Positions 25,099 to 33,918 of a stretch of 64,000 nt of DNA are shown in pieces. The first letter of the stretch is position 1. Every line of letters begins with the position of its first letter. The notes below the pieces were generated by a model. It made no database searches. It was given only the letters and a program-made list of their open reading frames with translations, and was not told where the DNA came from. The stretch is from Bradyrhizobium rifense (GTDB lineage Bacteria > Pseudomonadota > Alphaproteobacteria > Rhizobiales > Xanthobacteraceae). Location of the stretch: the NCBI RefSeq assembly GCF_008123425.1, contig NZ_VSSS01000060.1, positions 1 to 64,000 on the forward strand, in the 5' to 3' direction. A program made the translations under genes and the position numbers.

Positions 25099-27813
25099 AT
25101 GACAAGATCTGATGTTTCCCGACCGTGGTCGACCTCGTTCGCTACTGCGTTTGCGCTCTCGGTCTCGTCCGTTGGCGCTGCAATCATCGCTGCCGAGTTC
25201 CTGACACGTTTATTGAATGCCGAGGCCATCGTATCTTCGCTGCTTTGCGCGGTCATTTTCGGCGCCTGGTTCGGGGGGCTCGGCCCCGCGTTGTTAGCAG
25301 TCGTTCTCGGCGTATTGGCCTTTCATTGCTACCTTGCGCCACCGAGCAGTGCGTCGCTCTGGAAACACGATCTGTTCGTCACAACCGTTCCCGGAGAGGT
25401 GCCTCGCCAAGTTCTCTTCTTCATCACAGCCACCGTCGTAGCAATTGTCATCTCGGCGCAGAGGAAGACGGCAAATGATCTCCAACGTTCGGGCAATGAC
25501 CTGCTAGTGGCGATTGAAGATCAAGCGCGGACTGAAGCCGCGCTGCGACGCAGCGAAACGTATTTGAACGCGGCGCAGAAGCTGAGTGCAACCGGAAGCT
25601 TTTGCTGGGATGTCAAAAGCGGAGATCTTGTCTGGACCGACGAGACCTTTCGAATCTTTGGATGTGATCGCACGACGGAGCCGACCATCGCGTCTATCGT
25701 TCAGCGGACCCATCCGGAAGATCGCGCTGCTGTGCAAAGGATCATCGATCGCGCCTCTCGAGACGGCGAAGAGTTCGACTTTGAGCACCGCTTGCAGATG
25801 CCGGATGGCACGGTGAAGTATGTTCGTGCTGTCGCTCAGGCCGAGAAGGGAGCATCGGGAGGTGTCGAGTTCGTCGGCGCCGTGACGGATGTCACGGCCG
25901 CAAGGGAAACGGAACAGAAGCTTCGACGCAGCGAAACCTACTTGGCCGAAGCCCAACGTCTGAGCCGGACGAGCAGCTGGGCCTGGGATGCCCGCCTTGA
26001 AGAGTTCGTGTATCGGTCCCAGGAGGTATACAACCTGTTTGGACTTGATCCGAAAAGCGACACCGTGTCTCCGCAGCCCTTCTACGATCGGATACTGCCG
26101 GGGGACAGGGAGCGGGTCATCGAAAGGGTGCACCAGGCGGTTCGAGGGAAAGCAGACTTCGAAGTCGATTTTCGCATCGCACTCCCGGGCGGATCGATCC
26201 GACACATACATTCCGTGGGACATCCGTTCCTCGGAGAGGACGGCGAAGTGGAGCAGCTGGTTGGTACGCATGTCGACGTCACCGAGCAGTACCTCGCCAA
26301 AGAAAAGCTGCAGACAGCGTTTGACGAAATCAAGAGATCGGAAGATCGCCTTCGACTGGTCGTCGATACGATCCCGGCGCTGGTTTGGCGCTCCACCCCG
26401 GAAGGCATCCCCGACTTCCTCAATCAAACGGCCCTCGACTACACCGGCCTCGCCCTCGACCAAGCCGAGACCGGCTGGCCACGTGCCTTTCACCCTGAAG
26501 ACAAGAAGGGTATGTTGCAGAAATGGAGTGCGATACGAGCCTCCGGTACGCCAGGCGAGCTCGAAGCGCGGCTCAGGCGGTACGACGGTGAATATCGCTG
26601 GTTCCTGTTCCGCGCCGTGCCGCTGCGCGACGAGTCCGGCGACATCGCAAAATGGTACGGCTCGTCGACCGATATCGAGGACCGCAAGCGAGCCGAGGAA
26701 CAATTGCGGCGAAGTGAGTCCAAACTGATCGAAGCCCAGCGGGTGAGTCAAACCGGCAGCTTTTTCTGGAATATCTCCACCGGCGAGCGCGTAGGTTCCG
26801 AGGAATTATTCAGAATTCTTGGATATGACCCGTCGCATGTTCTCACGTTCAAAATGATCCTAGAGCGCGTTCATCCGGAAGATCGCGCGCTCGTGGCGCA
26901 GGCACGCGAGCGCGCGCTGCGCGGGTGCCAGGATCTCGATTACGAGCACCGATTCCTGATGCCCGATGGGTCGGTGAAGTTTGCCCGTGTTGTCGCCCAC
27001 GTTGGTAGAAATCGCGCCGGAGAGTTGGAGTACGTTGGCGCCGTGGTCGACGTCACCGAGACCAAACGAGCCGAGGAAAAGCTGCAGAAGGCACAGATGG
27101 AACTCGCGCATGTGACGCGCGTGACGATGCTGGGCGAAATGACGGCGTCGATCTCGCACGAGGTGAACCAGCCGCTGGCCGCCGTCGTCAATGCCGCCAG
27201 CGCCTGCCTGCGTTGGCTCGATGGAGCAACGCCAAATCTGGACGAGGCGCGCCGAGCTGCCGAATGGATTATTAAGGAAGGGAACAGGGCGGCCGAAGTG
27301 ATCCGACGCGTTCGCAATCTCGCGAAGAATGCCGAGCCGCAAAAGGAGCTGCTCGATATCAACGGCATCATCGACGAGGTGATCGGGTTGGTGCAGCGCG
27401 AACTAACCACGCGCCAGGTTGGCTGGAGGCTGGAGCTGGCGCCGGCCCTTCCCGTTGTTCTGGCCGATCGTGTTCAACTGCAGCAGGTGATCATCAATCT
27501 GGTCATGAACGGTGTTGAAGCAATGCAGCCGATCGTGGGCCGGGCGCATGAGCTAGTCATCCGGTCCTATCAGGACGAAGCACGAAGGGTCGTGGTCGAC
27601 GTCACCGACTCGGGCGTTGGAATAGCCGCCGACAGTGCCGATAGATTGTTCAATGCATTTTTCACGACCAAGTCCGGTGGAATGGGCATGGGACTTTCGA
27701 TCTGCCGCTCGATCATCGAGGCTCACGGCGGACGGTTGGCGGCTGCTAACAATGCCGGCCCGGGCGCAAGATTCCAATTCACGTTACCAACGTATCAGGA
27801 GGAGGCTGCGTGA
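25099..27813 (+). CDS. Multi-PAS membrane sensor histidine kinase
   Basis: A 904-aa kinase. The N-terminus has a DUF4118/KdpD-like set of membrane helices (residues about 15-115, FGAWFGGLGPALLAVVLGVL). Four PAS domains of the PAS_3 kind follow, starting near residues 151, 278, 412 and 539; three open with a similar phrase such as AQKLSATGSFCWD. The H-box is MTASISHEVNQPLAAVVNAA with the phospho-His near 685, and the ATPase domain (785-897) has NLVMNGVEAMQP and GGMGMGLSICRSI. This is the FixL/DctB-like kinase class. No haem-PAS histidine was identified, so oxygen sensing is not claimed. The start at 25099 has AGGCGG upstream. Its stop overlaps the GTG start of the FixJ-type gene, so they form a pair. 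Confidence 0.92.
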   Translation: MTRSDVSRPWSTSFATAFALSVSSVGAAIIAAEFLTRLLNAEAIVSSLLCAVIFGAWFGGLGPALLAVVLGVLAFHCYLAPPSSASLWKHDLFVTTVPGEVPRQVLFFITATVVAIVISAQRKTANDLQRSGNDLLVAIEDQARTEAALRRSETYLNAAQKLSATGSFCWDVKSGDLVWTDETFRIFGCDRTTEPTIASIVQRTHPEDRAAVQRIIDRASRDGEEFDFEHRLQMPDGTVKYVRAVAQAEKGASGGVEFVGAVTDVTAARETEQKLRRSETYLAEAQRLSRTSSWAWDARLEEFVYRSQEVYNLFGLDPKSDTVSPQPFYDRILPGDRERVIERVHQAVRGKADFEVDFRIALPGGSIRHIHSVGHPFLGEDGEVEQLVGTHVDVTEQYLAKEKLQTAFDEIKRSEDRLRLVVDTIPALVWRSTPEGIPDFLNQTALDYTGLALDQAETGWPRAFHPEDKKGMLQKWSAIRASGTPGELEARLRRYDGEYRWFLFRAVPLRDESGDIAKWYGSSTDIEDRKRAEEQLRRSESKLIEAQRVSQTGSFFWNISTGERVGSEELFRILGYDPSHVLTFKMILERVHPEDRALVAQARERALRGCQDLDYEHRFLMPDGSVKFARVVAHVGRNRAGELEYVGAVVDVTETKRAEEKLQKAQMELAHVTRVTMLGEMTASISHEVNQPLAAVVNAASACLRWLDGATPNLDEARRAAEWIIKEGNRAAEVIRRVRNLAKNAEPQKELLDINGIIDEVIGLVQRELTTRQVGWRLELAPALPVVLADRVQLQQVIINLVMNGVEAMQPIVGRAHELVIRSYQDEARRVVVDVTDSGVGIAADSADRLFNAFFTTKSGGMGMGLSICRSIIEAHGGRLAAANNAGPGARFQFTLPTYQEEAA

Positions 27814-28469
27814 CCGGTAGCTCCAGATCGCAACGCGACCCCGCAGCCGCGCCCGAGCATGTCGTGTTTATCGTCGATGACGATGTGGCGATGCGCGAAA
27901 CCCTAGGCAGCCTCTTCCGGTCCGTGGGGCTGCGCGTGGAGCTCTTCGGCTCCGCCCGCGAGTTCGCGCAGATCAAGATGCCTAATGCCGCAAGTTGCCT
28001 GGTGCTCGATATCAGGCTGCCGGGGGTCAGCGGCCTCGACTTCCAGGCCGAATTGGCGGAGGCCGGCATTCGCGTCCCGATCATCTTCATGACGGGGCAC
28101 GGCGATATCCCGATGTCGGTCCAGGCCATGAAGGCTGGAGCCATCGACTTCCTGGCCAAACCGTTTCGCGACCAGGAGATGCTGGATGCGGTCGCCAGAG
28201 CGCTCGATCGGGATCAGAAACGACGCGACAGCGAGATGGCTATTGCAGAAATCCAGGTTCGGCTCGACTCGCTGACATCACGCGAGCGAGAGGTGATGGC
28301 GTTTGTCGTCGAAGGTTTGATGAACAAGCAGGCCGCGGCAAAACTGGGAGTTAGTGAAATTACGGTCAAGGTCCATCGTGCCAACATGATGCGAAAAATG
28401 AGGGCGCGATCGGTCGTCGACCTGGTGGGAATGGCGGACGCGCTCGGAATCCGGCGCCCAAAAGCCTGA
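27810..28469 (+). CDS. FixJ/NarL-family response regulator
   Basis: A 219-aa regulator. The receiver (residues about 15-130) shows VVFIVDDDVAMRETLGSLF, the phosphorylation Asp in CLVLDIRLPGVSG, the switch Thr in IIFMTGHGDIPMSV and the Lys in FLAKPF. The LuxR/FixJ-type helix-turn-helix follows (LTSREREVMAFVVEG, LGVSEITVKVHRANMM). It starts with GTG inside the kinase stop codon region (4-base overlap), showing translational coupling to the kinase and making that kinase its likely phosphodonor. Confidence 0.94.
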   Translation: MTGSSRSQRDPAAAPEHVVFIVDDDVAMRETLGSLFRSVGLRVELFGSAREFAQIKMPNAASCLVLDIRLPGVSGLDFQAELAEAGIRVPIIFMTGHGDIPMSVQAMKAGAIDFLAKPFRDQEMLDAVARALDRDQKRRDSEMAIAEIQVRLDSLTSREREVMAFVVEGLMNKQAAAKLGVSEITVKVHRANMMRKMRARSVVDLVGMADALGIRRPKA

Positions 28470-28581
28470 AGGCTGGAATATATACTCGGGTATCGTATTA
28501 CGATCTTGATCAATGGTGCAATCTGAAGTCGCCGTGACGGGAGCGTTCCAGACCCTGTCTCCGCACCAAGGAAAGATCGTT

Positions 28582-28971
28582 GTGTCGAAGCCCCCACTTA
28601 TCGCCATCATTGACGACGACGAATCCGTGCGCGTCACGACCGACAGCCTGGTGAGGTCGCTCGGATATGTCGTGCGTACATTTGCGTCGGCCGAGGAGTT
28701 CCTGAGGTCGGAGCGTGTCGACGACTTCGCGTGCGTCATCACGGATGTCCAGATGCCGGGTATGAGCGGTGTCCAATTGCAGGATCACTTGCGCGCCCAG
28801 GGGAGTCGCGTTCCTTTCATTTTCTTCACCGCGTTTCCTGATGAGAAGACCCGCGCGCAGGCGCTTGCAGCCGGGGCGATCTGCTACTTGACCAAGCCAT
28901 TCGACGGCGAAGGGCTTATCAGGTGTTTCGATGCGGCGCTGAAGATGCGTGACGGTGGAGCCGAAGACTAA
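28582..28971 (+). CDS. Receiver-only response regulator (FixJ-receiver type)
   Basis: About 129 aa, a single receiver domain with no output domain: LIAIIDDDESVRVTTDSLVR, phospho-Asp in CVITDVQMPGMSG, the switch Thr in FIFFTAF and the Lys in CYLTKPFDGEG. I place the start at the GTG at 28582 because AAGGA lies 9 bases upstream; an ATG at 28513 would add 23 residues without a ribosome binding site. It follows the FixJ-type gene by about 110 bases. Such proteins can act as phosphate sinks or relays for the nearby kinase; that is inference. Confidence 0.88.
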   Translation: MSKPPLIAIIDDDESVRVTTDSLVRSLGYVVRTFASAEEFLRSERVDDFACVITDVQMPGMSGVQLQDHLRAQGSRVPFIFFTAFPDEKTRAQALAAGAICYLTKPFDGEGLIRCFDAALKMRDGGAED

Positions 28972-29492
28972 GATCTCTCTGTCGTGCCCCCGCAGCGGCG
29001 TCGCCGGACGTAACGCAGAAAAGTGCACCGAGATTTGCGAGAGAATGACGATACCTTGGTAGCAGTTATCCCAACAAAAGAGTCTATTCGATCGAAACGA
29101 CGGTAGAATGGCGCGCCGCTTAGCTACGGCTATTTTCTATCGTAGGTACTGGGCTCTCGACGGACGTGCAGAGGGCTCGAATCGATCCGCTTGCCGCCGA
29201 TTGTCGCTCGCAAGCAGGCAGAGGTGATCATGCTCATTTCACTTGTCGCTGGTCTCCGCTGGGCCCGGCGGACCTTAAGAAGTCATGAACCGATCATGTT
29301 GATCAAGGACCATTTTCCGATGCTGCGGGCCTTGTTTCGCGTTGCCCGATATATGGTTGATCGGGCCGTTGCATCTGGACTTGAGGTGCTTGCCGAAGAC
29401 TGCGAGCGCCTGAGCAGGTCTCGCCTGCTGATCCGGCTGATGTCTCAACCTTGCGGAGTGATGCGGCGTGAAGGTGCCGAGAGATGAGTTGA
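28972..29492. other. Region with no assignable gene between convergent genes
   Basis: About 520 bases. A plus-strand frame at 29191-29487 could encode 98 aa (MLISLVAGLRWARRTLRSHE inside) but it is Arg-rich, has no known domain and no clear ribosome binding site before its likely starts. No terminator with a T-run was found for either neighbour. Confidence 0.4.
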
Positions 29493-30326
29493 TCAGCGTG
29501 CTTGCCCGGACGCGCGGTTCGAGGCCGCTGCGTCCGCCGGCCGAATCGTGAGTTGGGCCGCGGCGGAAAAAGCGCGGGAACGCATGAGAACCGTTGCAAC
29601 GAGACCCGTAATGCCGGAGGCGGCCAGGATCATTGCCACGATGATGAACTGGTAGATGCCCGCATAGACCGGGCTGGCGCCGGAAACCACCATGCCGGCC
29701 ATCACTCCCGGGATCCACACCAGCCCCAGCGACTTCATCATGTCGAGCCGGGGCAGAAGGCTTGCATAGACGGCACTCTGAAGGTAGGGCGCAACGATAA
29801 CGGTTGGCTCCGCGCCCAGCGACAGGCCCGCCTCGATCTGGCCGACATGGGCCAGCAGCTCGGCCCGGAGACGCTCGATTGCCTGCGCGCACGCATTCAT
29901 CGCGTTGGCGATGATCATGCTGCCGACCGGGACGAGCATTGAAATGTCCGGCTGAAGACTGCGGGTCGCCAGCATCACGGCGATAACGGTGCCTGCACCC
30001 ACGGCAATCGACCAGAAACAGAGTGGAAGTGCACCGGCCATTCCCTTGAGGCGTTGCGCCGCCGTGATCGCTGCGGCGATTGCCATCATGAACAGGATGA
30101 GGCAACCGATCAGCAGGCGTCCGTGCAGCAGCAGGGCCAGTACCAGGCCGACCAGAACCATTTGCACGAGGCCGCGCGCCATCGAGACGACCGCCTCGCG
30201 CTCCACATGCACGGATTGCCAGCGACACAGCGCGACGACGGCCGCGCACAGCGCGATCGCCCCGCCGGCCTGCGCAAGGCCGGTCAACACGTCGTTGCCG
30301 ATACTGTTCTGGAGTTCAGCCAGCAT
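29493..30326 (-). CDS. fetB: ABC transporter permease, FetB family (UPF0014)
   Basis: A 277-aa inner-membrane protein with about six or seven hydrophobic helices. Family-typical sequence includes VPVGSMIIANAMNACAQAIERL and the conserved TVIVAPYLQSAVYASLLPRLDMMKSLGLVWIPG region. In E. coli FetAB exports iron and protects against peroxide stress; that role is plausible here given the haem and peroxide genes about 10 kb away, but it is transferred knowledge. It overlaps the ATPase gene by 11 bases. Confidence 0.88.
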   Translation of the reverse strand: MLAELQNSIGNDVLTGLAQAGGAIALCAAVVALCRWQSVHVEREAVVSMARGLVQMVLVGLVLALLLHGRLLIGCLILFMMAIAAAITAAQRLKGMAGALPLCFWSIAVGAGTVIAVMLATRSLQPDISMLVPVGSMIIANAMNACAQAIERLRAELLAHVGQIEAGLSLGAEPTVIVAPYLQSAVYASLLPRLDMMKSLGLVWIPGVMAGMVVSGASPVYAGIYQFIIVAMILAASGITGLVATVLMRSRAFSAAAQLTIRPADAAASNRASGQAR

Positions 30327-31083
30327 GCAGAACCTGCTCCGTGGGGCCGATCGCGGCCAGCCGGCCCGCTTGCATGACTATCGTCCGCCCCGCGAGCCGC
30401 TCCGCCTGGGCGTGATTGTGAGTGACGATGAGGCACGTCATTCGCCGTTCCCTGACGATGCCAAGAATGAGTTCCTCGATGCCGCGCACTGACGCCTCGT
30501 CGAGGGCGGAGGTCGGCTCATCCAGCAACAGCACCTCGGGATCGTTCGCAAGGGTCCGCGCCAGCGCGACGCGTTGCGCTTCGCCGCCGGAGAGGTTGCT
30601 GACGTCGCGATCGGCAAGTCCGGGCAAGCCGACGCGCTCCAGGAGACCCTCGATTTGCGCCGGCGCCAGCATCTTGCCGCGTTGGTGTGGCCCAAACGCA
30701 ATGTTGGCGGCGATGGTCCCTGGGAGAAGATAGGCCGTCTGCATCACCATGCCAACCCGGCGCCGCAATTCCCGCGGGGTGATGGAACGGTAATCCTGCG
30801 ACTTGAGCAGGACGGTTCCGGACGTAGGCTCGTCGAGACGATTGAGCAGCCGTAGGAACGATGACTTTCCGGCCCCGCTCGGTCCAACGATGGCGAGTAT
30901 CTCGCCAGCCAATACCTGCACACTGACGTCCTGAACGAGAACGCGCCCAGCCACCTCCCGTGACAGATGTCTGGTTTCGAGGTCGGTGATTGCGGCAGTA
31001 GGCTCGGGCTCGATTATGGCCAGAGGAGAGGCGTCCGCTACTGTTCTGATGTCATTCGCGACACCGTTCGGCCTTGTTGTCAC
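30316..31083 (-). CDS. fetA: ABC transporter ATP-binding protein, FetA-like
   Basis: A 255-aa ATPase. Walker A is GPSGAGKSS, the Q-loop is VGMVMQTAYLLPG, the signature is LSGGEAQRVALART, Walker B is VLLLDEPTSALDEAS, and the switch His is in IVTHNHAQAERL. About 35 N-terminal residues precede the core domain; the GTG at 31083 is used but a start closer to the core is possible. Its end overlaps the permease start, so the two form a coupled pair and an ABC exporter complex at the inner membrane. Confidence 0.9.
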   Translation of the reverse strand: MTTRPNGVANDIRTVADASPLAIIEPEPTAAITDLETRHLSREVAGRVLVQDVSVQVLAGEILAIVGPSGAGKSSFLRLLNRLDEPTSGTVLLKSQDYRSITPRELRRRVGMVMQTAYLLPGTIAANIAFGPHQRGKMLAPAQIEGLLERVGLPGLADRDVSNLSGGEAQRVALARTLANDPEVLLLDEPTSALDEASVRGIEELILGIVRERRMTCLIVTHNHAQAERLAGRTIVMQAGRLAAIGPTEQVLHAG

Positions 31084-31211
31084 GGAATGTACTCTCGACA
31101 GGCGCCACTACGAAAAGCCGGGGGAGGTCCAACAACCACGAGACGGGGGATAGCCCGGGTCGCATAGGTCGGCTCAGAATAATATCATCATAGATGGCGA
31201 ACACGAGACGT

Positions 31212-31427
31212 CTAGGCCGCACGTTTGGGAGTATACGGTCCAATCACGCATTTGTAGCCCTGTAACTTCCACTGGCTGTAAGGGCCATGCGAGAGCCAAT
31301 CGGCGATTCCGGTCTGGGCATTGGTCTCGCATGCGCTCATGGTGATGCCGGATTGCTCGCTATTGGTGACGACCTTTTCCAGGCAGAGCGCTCCGTTGCA
31401 GAGAATTGCCACCAGTGTAATCAACAT
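31212..31427 (-). CDS. Small exported Cys-containing protein
   Basis: A 71-aa protein. The N-terminus MLITLVAILCNGALCLEKVV is hydrophobic and could be a short signal or anchor, and two more Cys lie in the body (SACETNAQTG and GYKCVIGP). A strong GGAGG ribosome binding site supports the ATG at 31427. It lies 33 bases after the DUF2158-like gene and probably shares its transcript. Not recognised beyond being a typical small hypothetical protein. Confidence 0.6.
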   Translation of the reverse strand: MLITLVAILCNGALCLEKVVTNSEQSGITMSACETNAQTGIADWLSHGPYSQWKLQGYKCVIGPYTPKRAA

Positions 31428-31460
31428 TCTCGCCTCCAGGATGATTGCAAAACAGCTCGA

Positions 31461-31733
31461 TCAGAATTTCTGCAGCACGTCGGCCGGGAAGGTGGCATCG
31501 TCGGGTTGGCCGCTATCGTCTGTCCAAATGCACTCGACCTGGTCGTCCTTGACCGCGGAGACGGTCATCATCGGTCCTCCAGATCGCAACCTGACGAGCT
31601 CGCCCCGCTCGAATTGGACTATCGCGTCGCCCTTCGGAGATAAAGGTGCAGTGGAGGCGAGTGCGGGACACGACGCTCCGATTGCAAGAAACAGCATGGT
31701 AACAGCGATGCGTCGTTTGGTTCGCGGAGACAT
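31461..31733 (-). CDS. Small secreted DUF2158 (YodC)-like protein
   Basis: A 90-aa protein with a signal peptide (MSPRTKRRIAVTMLFLAIGA, cleavage near ALAS) followed by a small beta-rich domain: FERGELVRLRSGGPMMTVSA, VECIWTDDSGQ and FPADVLQKF, the pattern of the DUF2158/YodC family, which is normally cytoplasmic and lacks a leader. The start at 31733 is preferred over one four codons upstream because GGAG sits 6 bases before it. Function unknown. Confidence 0.7.
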   Translation of the reverse strand: MSPRTKRRIAVTMLFLAIGASCPALASTAPLSPKGDAIVQFERGELVRLRSGGPMMTVSAVKDDQVECIWTDDSGQPDDATFPADVLQKF

Positions 31734-31869
31734 GTCAAGCTCCATCCGTCCTGATTTCGAGATAGGCGCTCGCCGCGCCGATCCGACTAAATTCGATGAC
31801 AGGGGTTATCCCACGAGGGGCGAGGCGGGCCTGTTCCCAGGCCGTCTCGACCACACGTCGGTCCGGTCG

Positions 31870-33219
31870 CTACGAGGCGGGCTTGGGCGTAGCCGAGACT
31901 CCAGCCGATGAGACGCGCCACACCGCGTTGCCGACGTCGTCGGCAATCAGCAGTGCGCCACTGCGATCCACGGCGAGGCCGACAGGCCGGCCATGGGTGT
32001 GGTTGTTGGCATCGAGGAAGCCAGTGACGACGTCCTGGGCTGGGCCGGAAGGTTTGCCATCCCTGAAGGGGACAAAGACCACCTTGTAGCCGTTGAGGGG
32101 AGTTCGATCCCAGCTGCCGTGCTCTCCGACGAAGGCGCCGCTCTGATAGTTCGCAGGAAGATTATGGCCGGAGGACATGGCAAATCCCAGGGGAGCCACG
32201 TGGGAGCTGAGCGCGTAGTCCGGCACGATCGCTTTCGCGACCAGATCGGGCCGTTGCGGCTGAACGCGCGGATCGAGATGCTGGCCGTAATAGCTGTACG
32301 GCCAGCCGTAAAACCCGCCATCCTGCACTGAGGTGAGATAGTCCGGCACCAGGTCGGGTCCGATCTCGTCGCGTTCGTTGGCAATCGCCCACAGCTTGCC
32401 GGTCGTCGGCTCCCACTGTAACCCCGTCGGGTTCCGCGTCCCGCTGGCAAAGATGCGGTGAGCGCCGGTGGTGCGATCGACCTCCCAGATGGCGGCGCGT
32501 TCGTACTCGGCTTGTATGCCGTTTTCCGCAATATTGCTGTTCGATCCGACGCCGACATAAAGCTTGGATCCGTCTGGGCTCGCCAGAAGGCTCTTCGTCC
32601 AATGGTGATCGATCGGTCCACCCGGCAGATCGGTCAGCTTGGTCCCTTTGGCGGTGATGCTGGTCTGCCCGTCCTGATACGGATAGCGCATGATCGCATC
32701 CGTATTCGCAACGTAGAGATCGTGTCCAACCAGCGCGACGCCGAACGGAGAATTGAGGTGATCCAGAAACACCGTCCGTACGTCGGGAATGCCATCGCCA
32801 TTGGTGTCGCGGAGCAGCGTGATCCGGTTGGCGTCTTTCGCCTTGGCGCCGGCGAGCGTCTCTACCACGCCGGTGACCAGATCCTTGGGACGGAAGATCG
32901 GCGCCTTTGGACCGTTGCTCTCGACGACCAGCACGTCGCCATTCGGCAGAACGTAAACCGATCGCGGGTGCTGCAGCCCTGTGGCAAGCGCCTGGATCTT
33001 TAGCCCCTGCGGGACCTTGGGTGTCTCGGACCCCCAGCCCACAGGTGTCGCAATGCGGATCGGCGGCAGCAGGTATTGATGCAGTTGCGGCAGCACGGGA
33101 TTGGCGCCGATCTGCAGTTTCGGATCACCTCCGGCATCGTTGCAGCCGGCCAGACCCAATCCGGCGACAGCGGCCATGATGGCAGCAACTCGGGGCAAGC
33201 TCGTCTTGACTGGGGTCAT
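31870..33219 (-). CDS. PQQ-dependent sugar dehydrogenase-like lipoprotein (sorbosone dehydrogenase family)
   Basis: A 449-aa protein with a lipoprotein leader (MAAVAGLGLAGC, lipobox Cys near residue 26), so it is probably anchored on the periplasmic side. The body is a six-bladed propeller of the glucose/sorbosone dehydrogenase family: LQHPRSVYVLPNGDVLVVES, LNSPFGVALVGHDLYVAN, FASGTRNPTGLQWEPTTG, NERDEIGPDLVPDYL and FVGEHGSWDRTPLNGYKVVF. It would oxidise an aldose or aldehyde using PQQ; no PQQ synthesis genes are in the window. Its stop is 4 bases beyond the DUF2231 gene boundary, so its start overlaps that gene's end. Confidence 0.88.
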   Translation of the reverse strand: MTPVKTSLPRVAAIMAAVAGLGLAGCNDAGGDPKLQIGANPVLPQLHQYLLPPIRIATPVGWGSETPKVPQGLKIQALATGLQHPRSVYVLPNGDVLVVESNGPKAPIFRPKDLVTGVVETLAGAKAKDANRITLLRDTNGDGIPDVRTVFLDHLNSPFGVALVGHDLYVANTDAIMRYPYQDGQTSITAKGTKLTDLPGGPIDHHWTKSLLASPDGSKLYVGVGSNSNIAENGIQAEYERAAIWEVDRTTGAHRIFASGTRNPTGLQWEPTTGKLWAIANERDEIGPDLVPDYLTSVQDGGFYGWPYSYYGQHLDPRVQPQRPDLVAKAIVPDYALSSHVAPLGFAMSSGHNLPANYQSGAFVGEHGSWDRTPLNGYKVVFVPFRDGKPSGPAQDVVTGFLDANNHTHGRPVGLAVDRSGALLIADDVGNAVWRVSSAGVSATPKPAS

Positions 33220-33665
33220 GCCTTTGCTCCGATACGATAGCGACGGGTCAACGTCCAGCCGGGGGAGATCGCGAAAAGCAGAACGACGAGAACGACACCC
33301 GAGAGGGTTAGCCCCGTGGGAACGACCGCGGTATAGCCGTCCCGGCTATGGACAAGGACATTGAGAACGGACAGCACGACCGCGGCCGCGTAGGCAAGTG
33401 CGTGGATCCATGCTGGTCTTTGGTTACGAAAGAGATCGACTACCGCGGCCAGCGCGACGAGCGCAGCCATGATCAATCCCCCAGCGATCAGCCAGACGGA
33501 AAACCGGTACCACATCACCTCGGCGGTCCTCCAATAGGCCAGGTCGGTCGCGAATGCCGCCGCAAAGTAAGCCACCGGGAATGGCACCAGGATCTGGTGA
33601 ATAGGTCGTCTGAGTGCACCGGCCCGTGGCCGATTGGCGAGACCAGTACTTTCCGGCTTAGTCAT
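33216..33665 (-). CDS. DUF2231 membrane protein
   Basis: A 149-aa membrane protein with four predicted helices. The DUF2231 hallmark is the first helix with RPIHQILVPFPVAYFAAAF, in which the histidine is conserved; VHSRDGYTAVVPTGLTLSG lies before the last helix. Members are often encoded beside haem or PQQ oxidoreductases and may pass electrons in the membrane; here it overlaps the start of the PQQ-type dehydrogenase by 4 bases, which supports a functional pairing. The start at 33665 has GGAG upstream. Confidence 0.82.
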   Translation of the reverse strand: MTKPESTGLANRPRAGALRRPIHQILVPFPVAYFAAAFATDLAYWRTAEVMWYRFSVWLIAGGLIMAALVALAAVVDLFRNQRPAWIHALAYAAAVVLSVLNVLVHSRDGYTAVVPTGLTLSGVVLVVLLFAISPGWTLTRRYRIGAKA

Positions 33666-33918
33666 GCTCGTACGCTCCGTGCATTTAGTTCGCTGTCCAC
33701 TAGCCCAGAATGACGATTCACGCGGCCCTATCGGCCTGGTTGGGCTTCCATCCGATATCGTCGTCCACCACCGAATGATCTTTCGAATTCGCACGCAGCA
33801 GGGCGAACCGATTGCCTAGAAGCGCTGTCGTGCGATCAAGAAAATGCGATCGCGTTACGAAAACATCAGTCGGGAGGCAAGGCTATCTAAACGGGTACGG
33901 TACCTGGAAGGAGCAGCA

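Noticed and set aside
25099..28469. Calling the kinase/regulator pair FixL-FixJ
   Set aside because: The pair is FixLJ-like in class, but I cannot identify a haem-binding histidine in a PAS domain and the membrane part is KdpD-like, so oxygen sensing is not supported.
28506..28513. TTGATCAA palindrome upstream of the receiver-only gene as an FNR/FixK box
   Set aside because: The FNR/FixK consensus needs TTGAT-N4-ATCAA; the 4-base spacer is missing. The same applies to TTGATCAA at 39121-39128.
29191..29487. Possible 98-aa gene
   Set aside because: No ribosome binding site, no domain, Arg-rich; not enough to call a gene.
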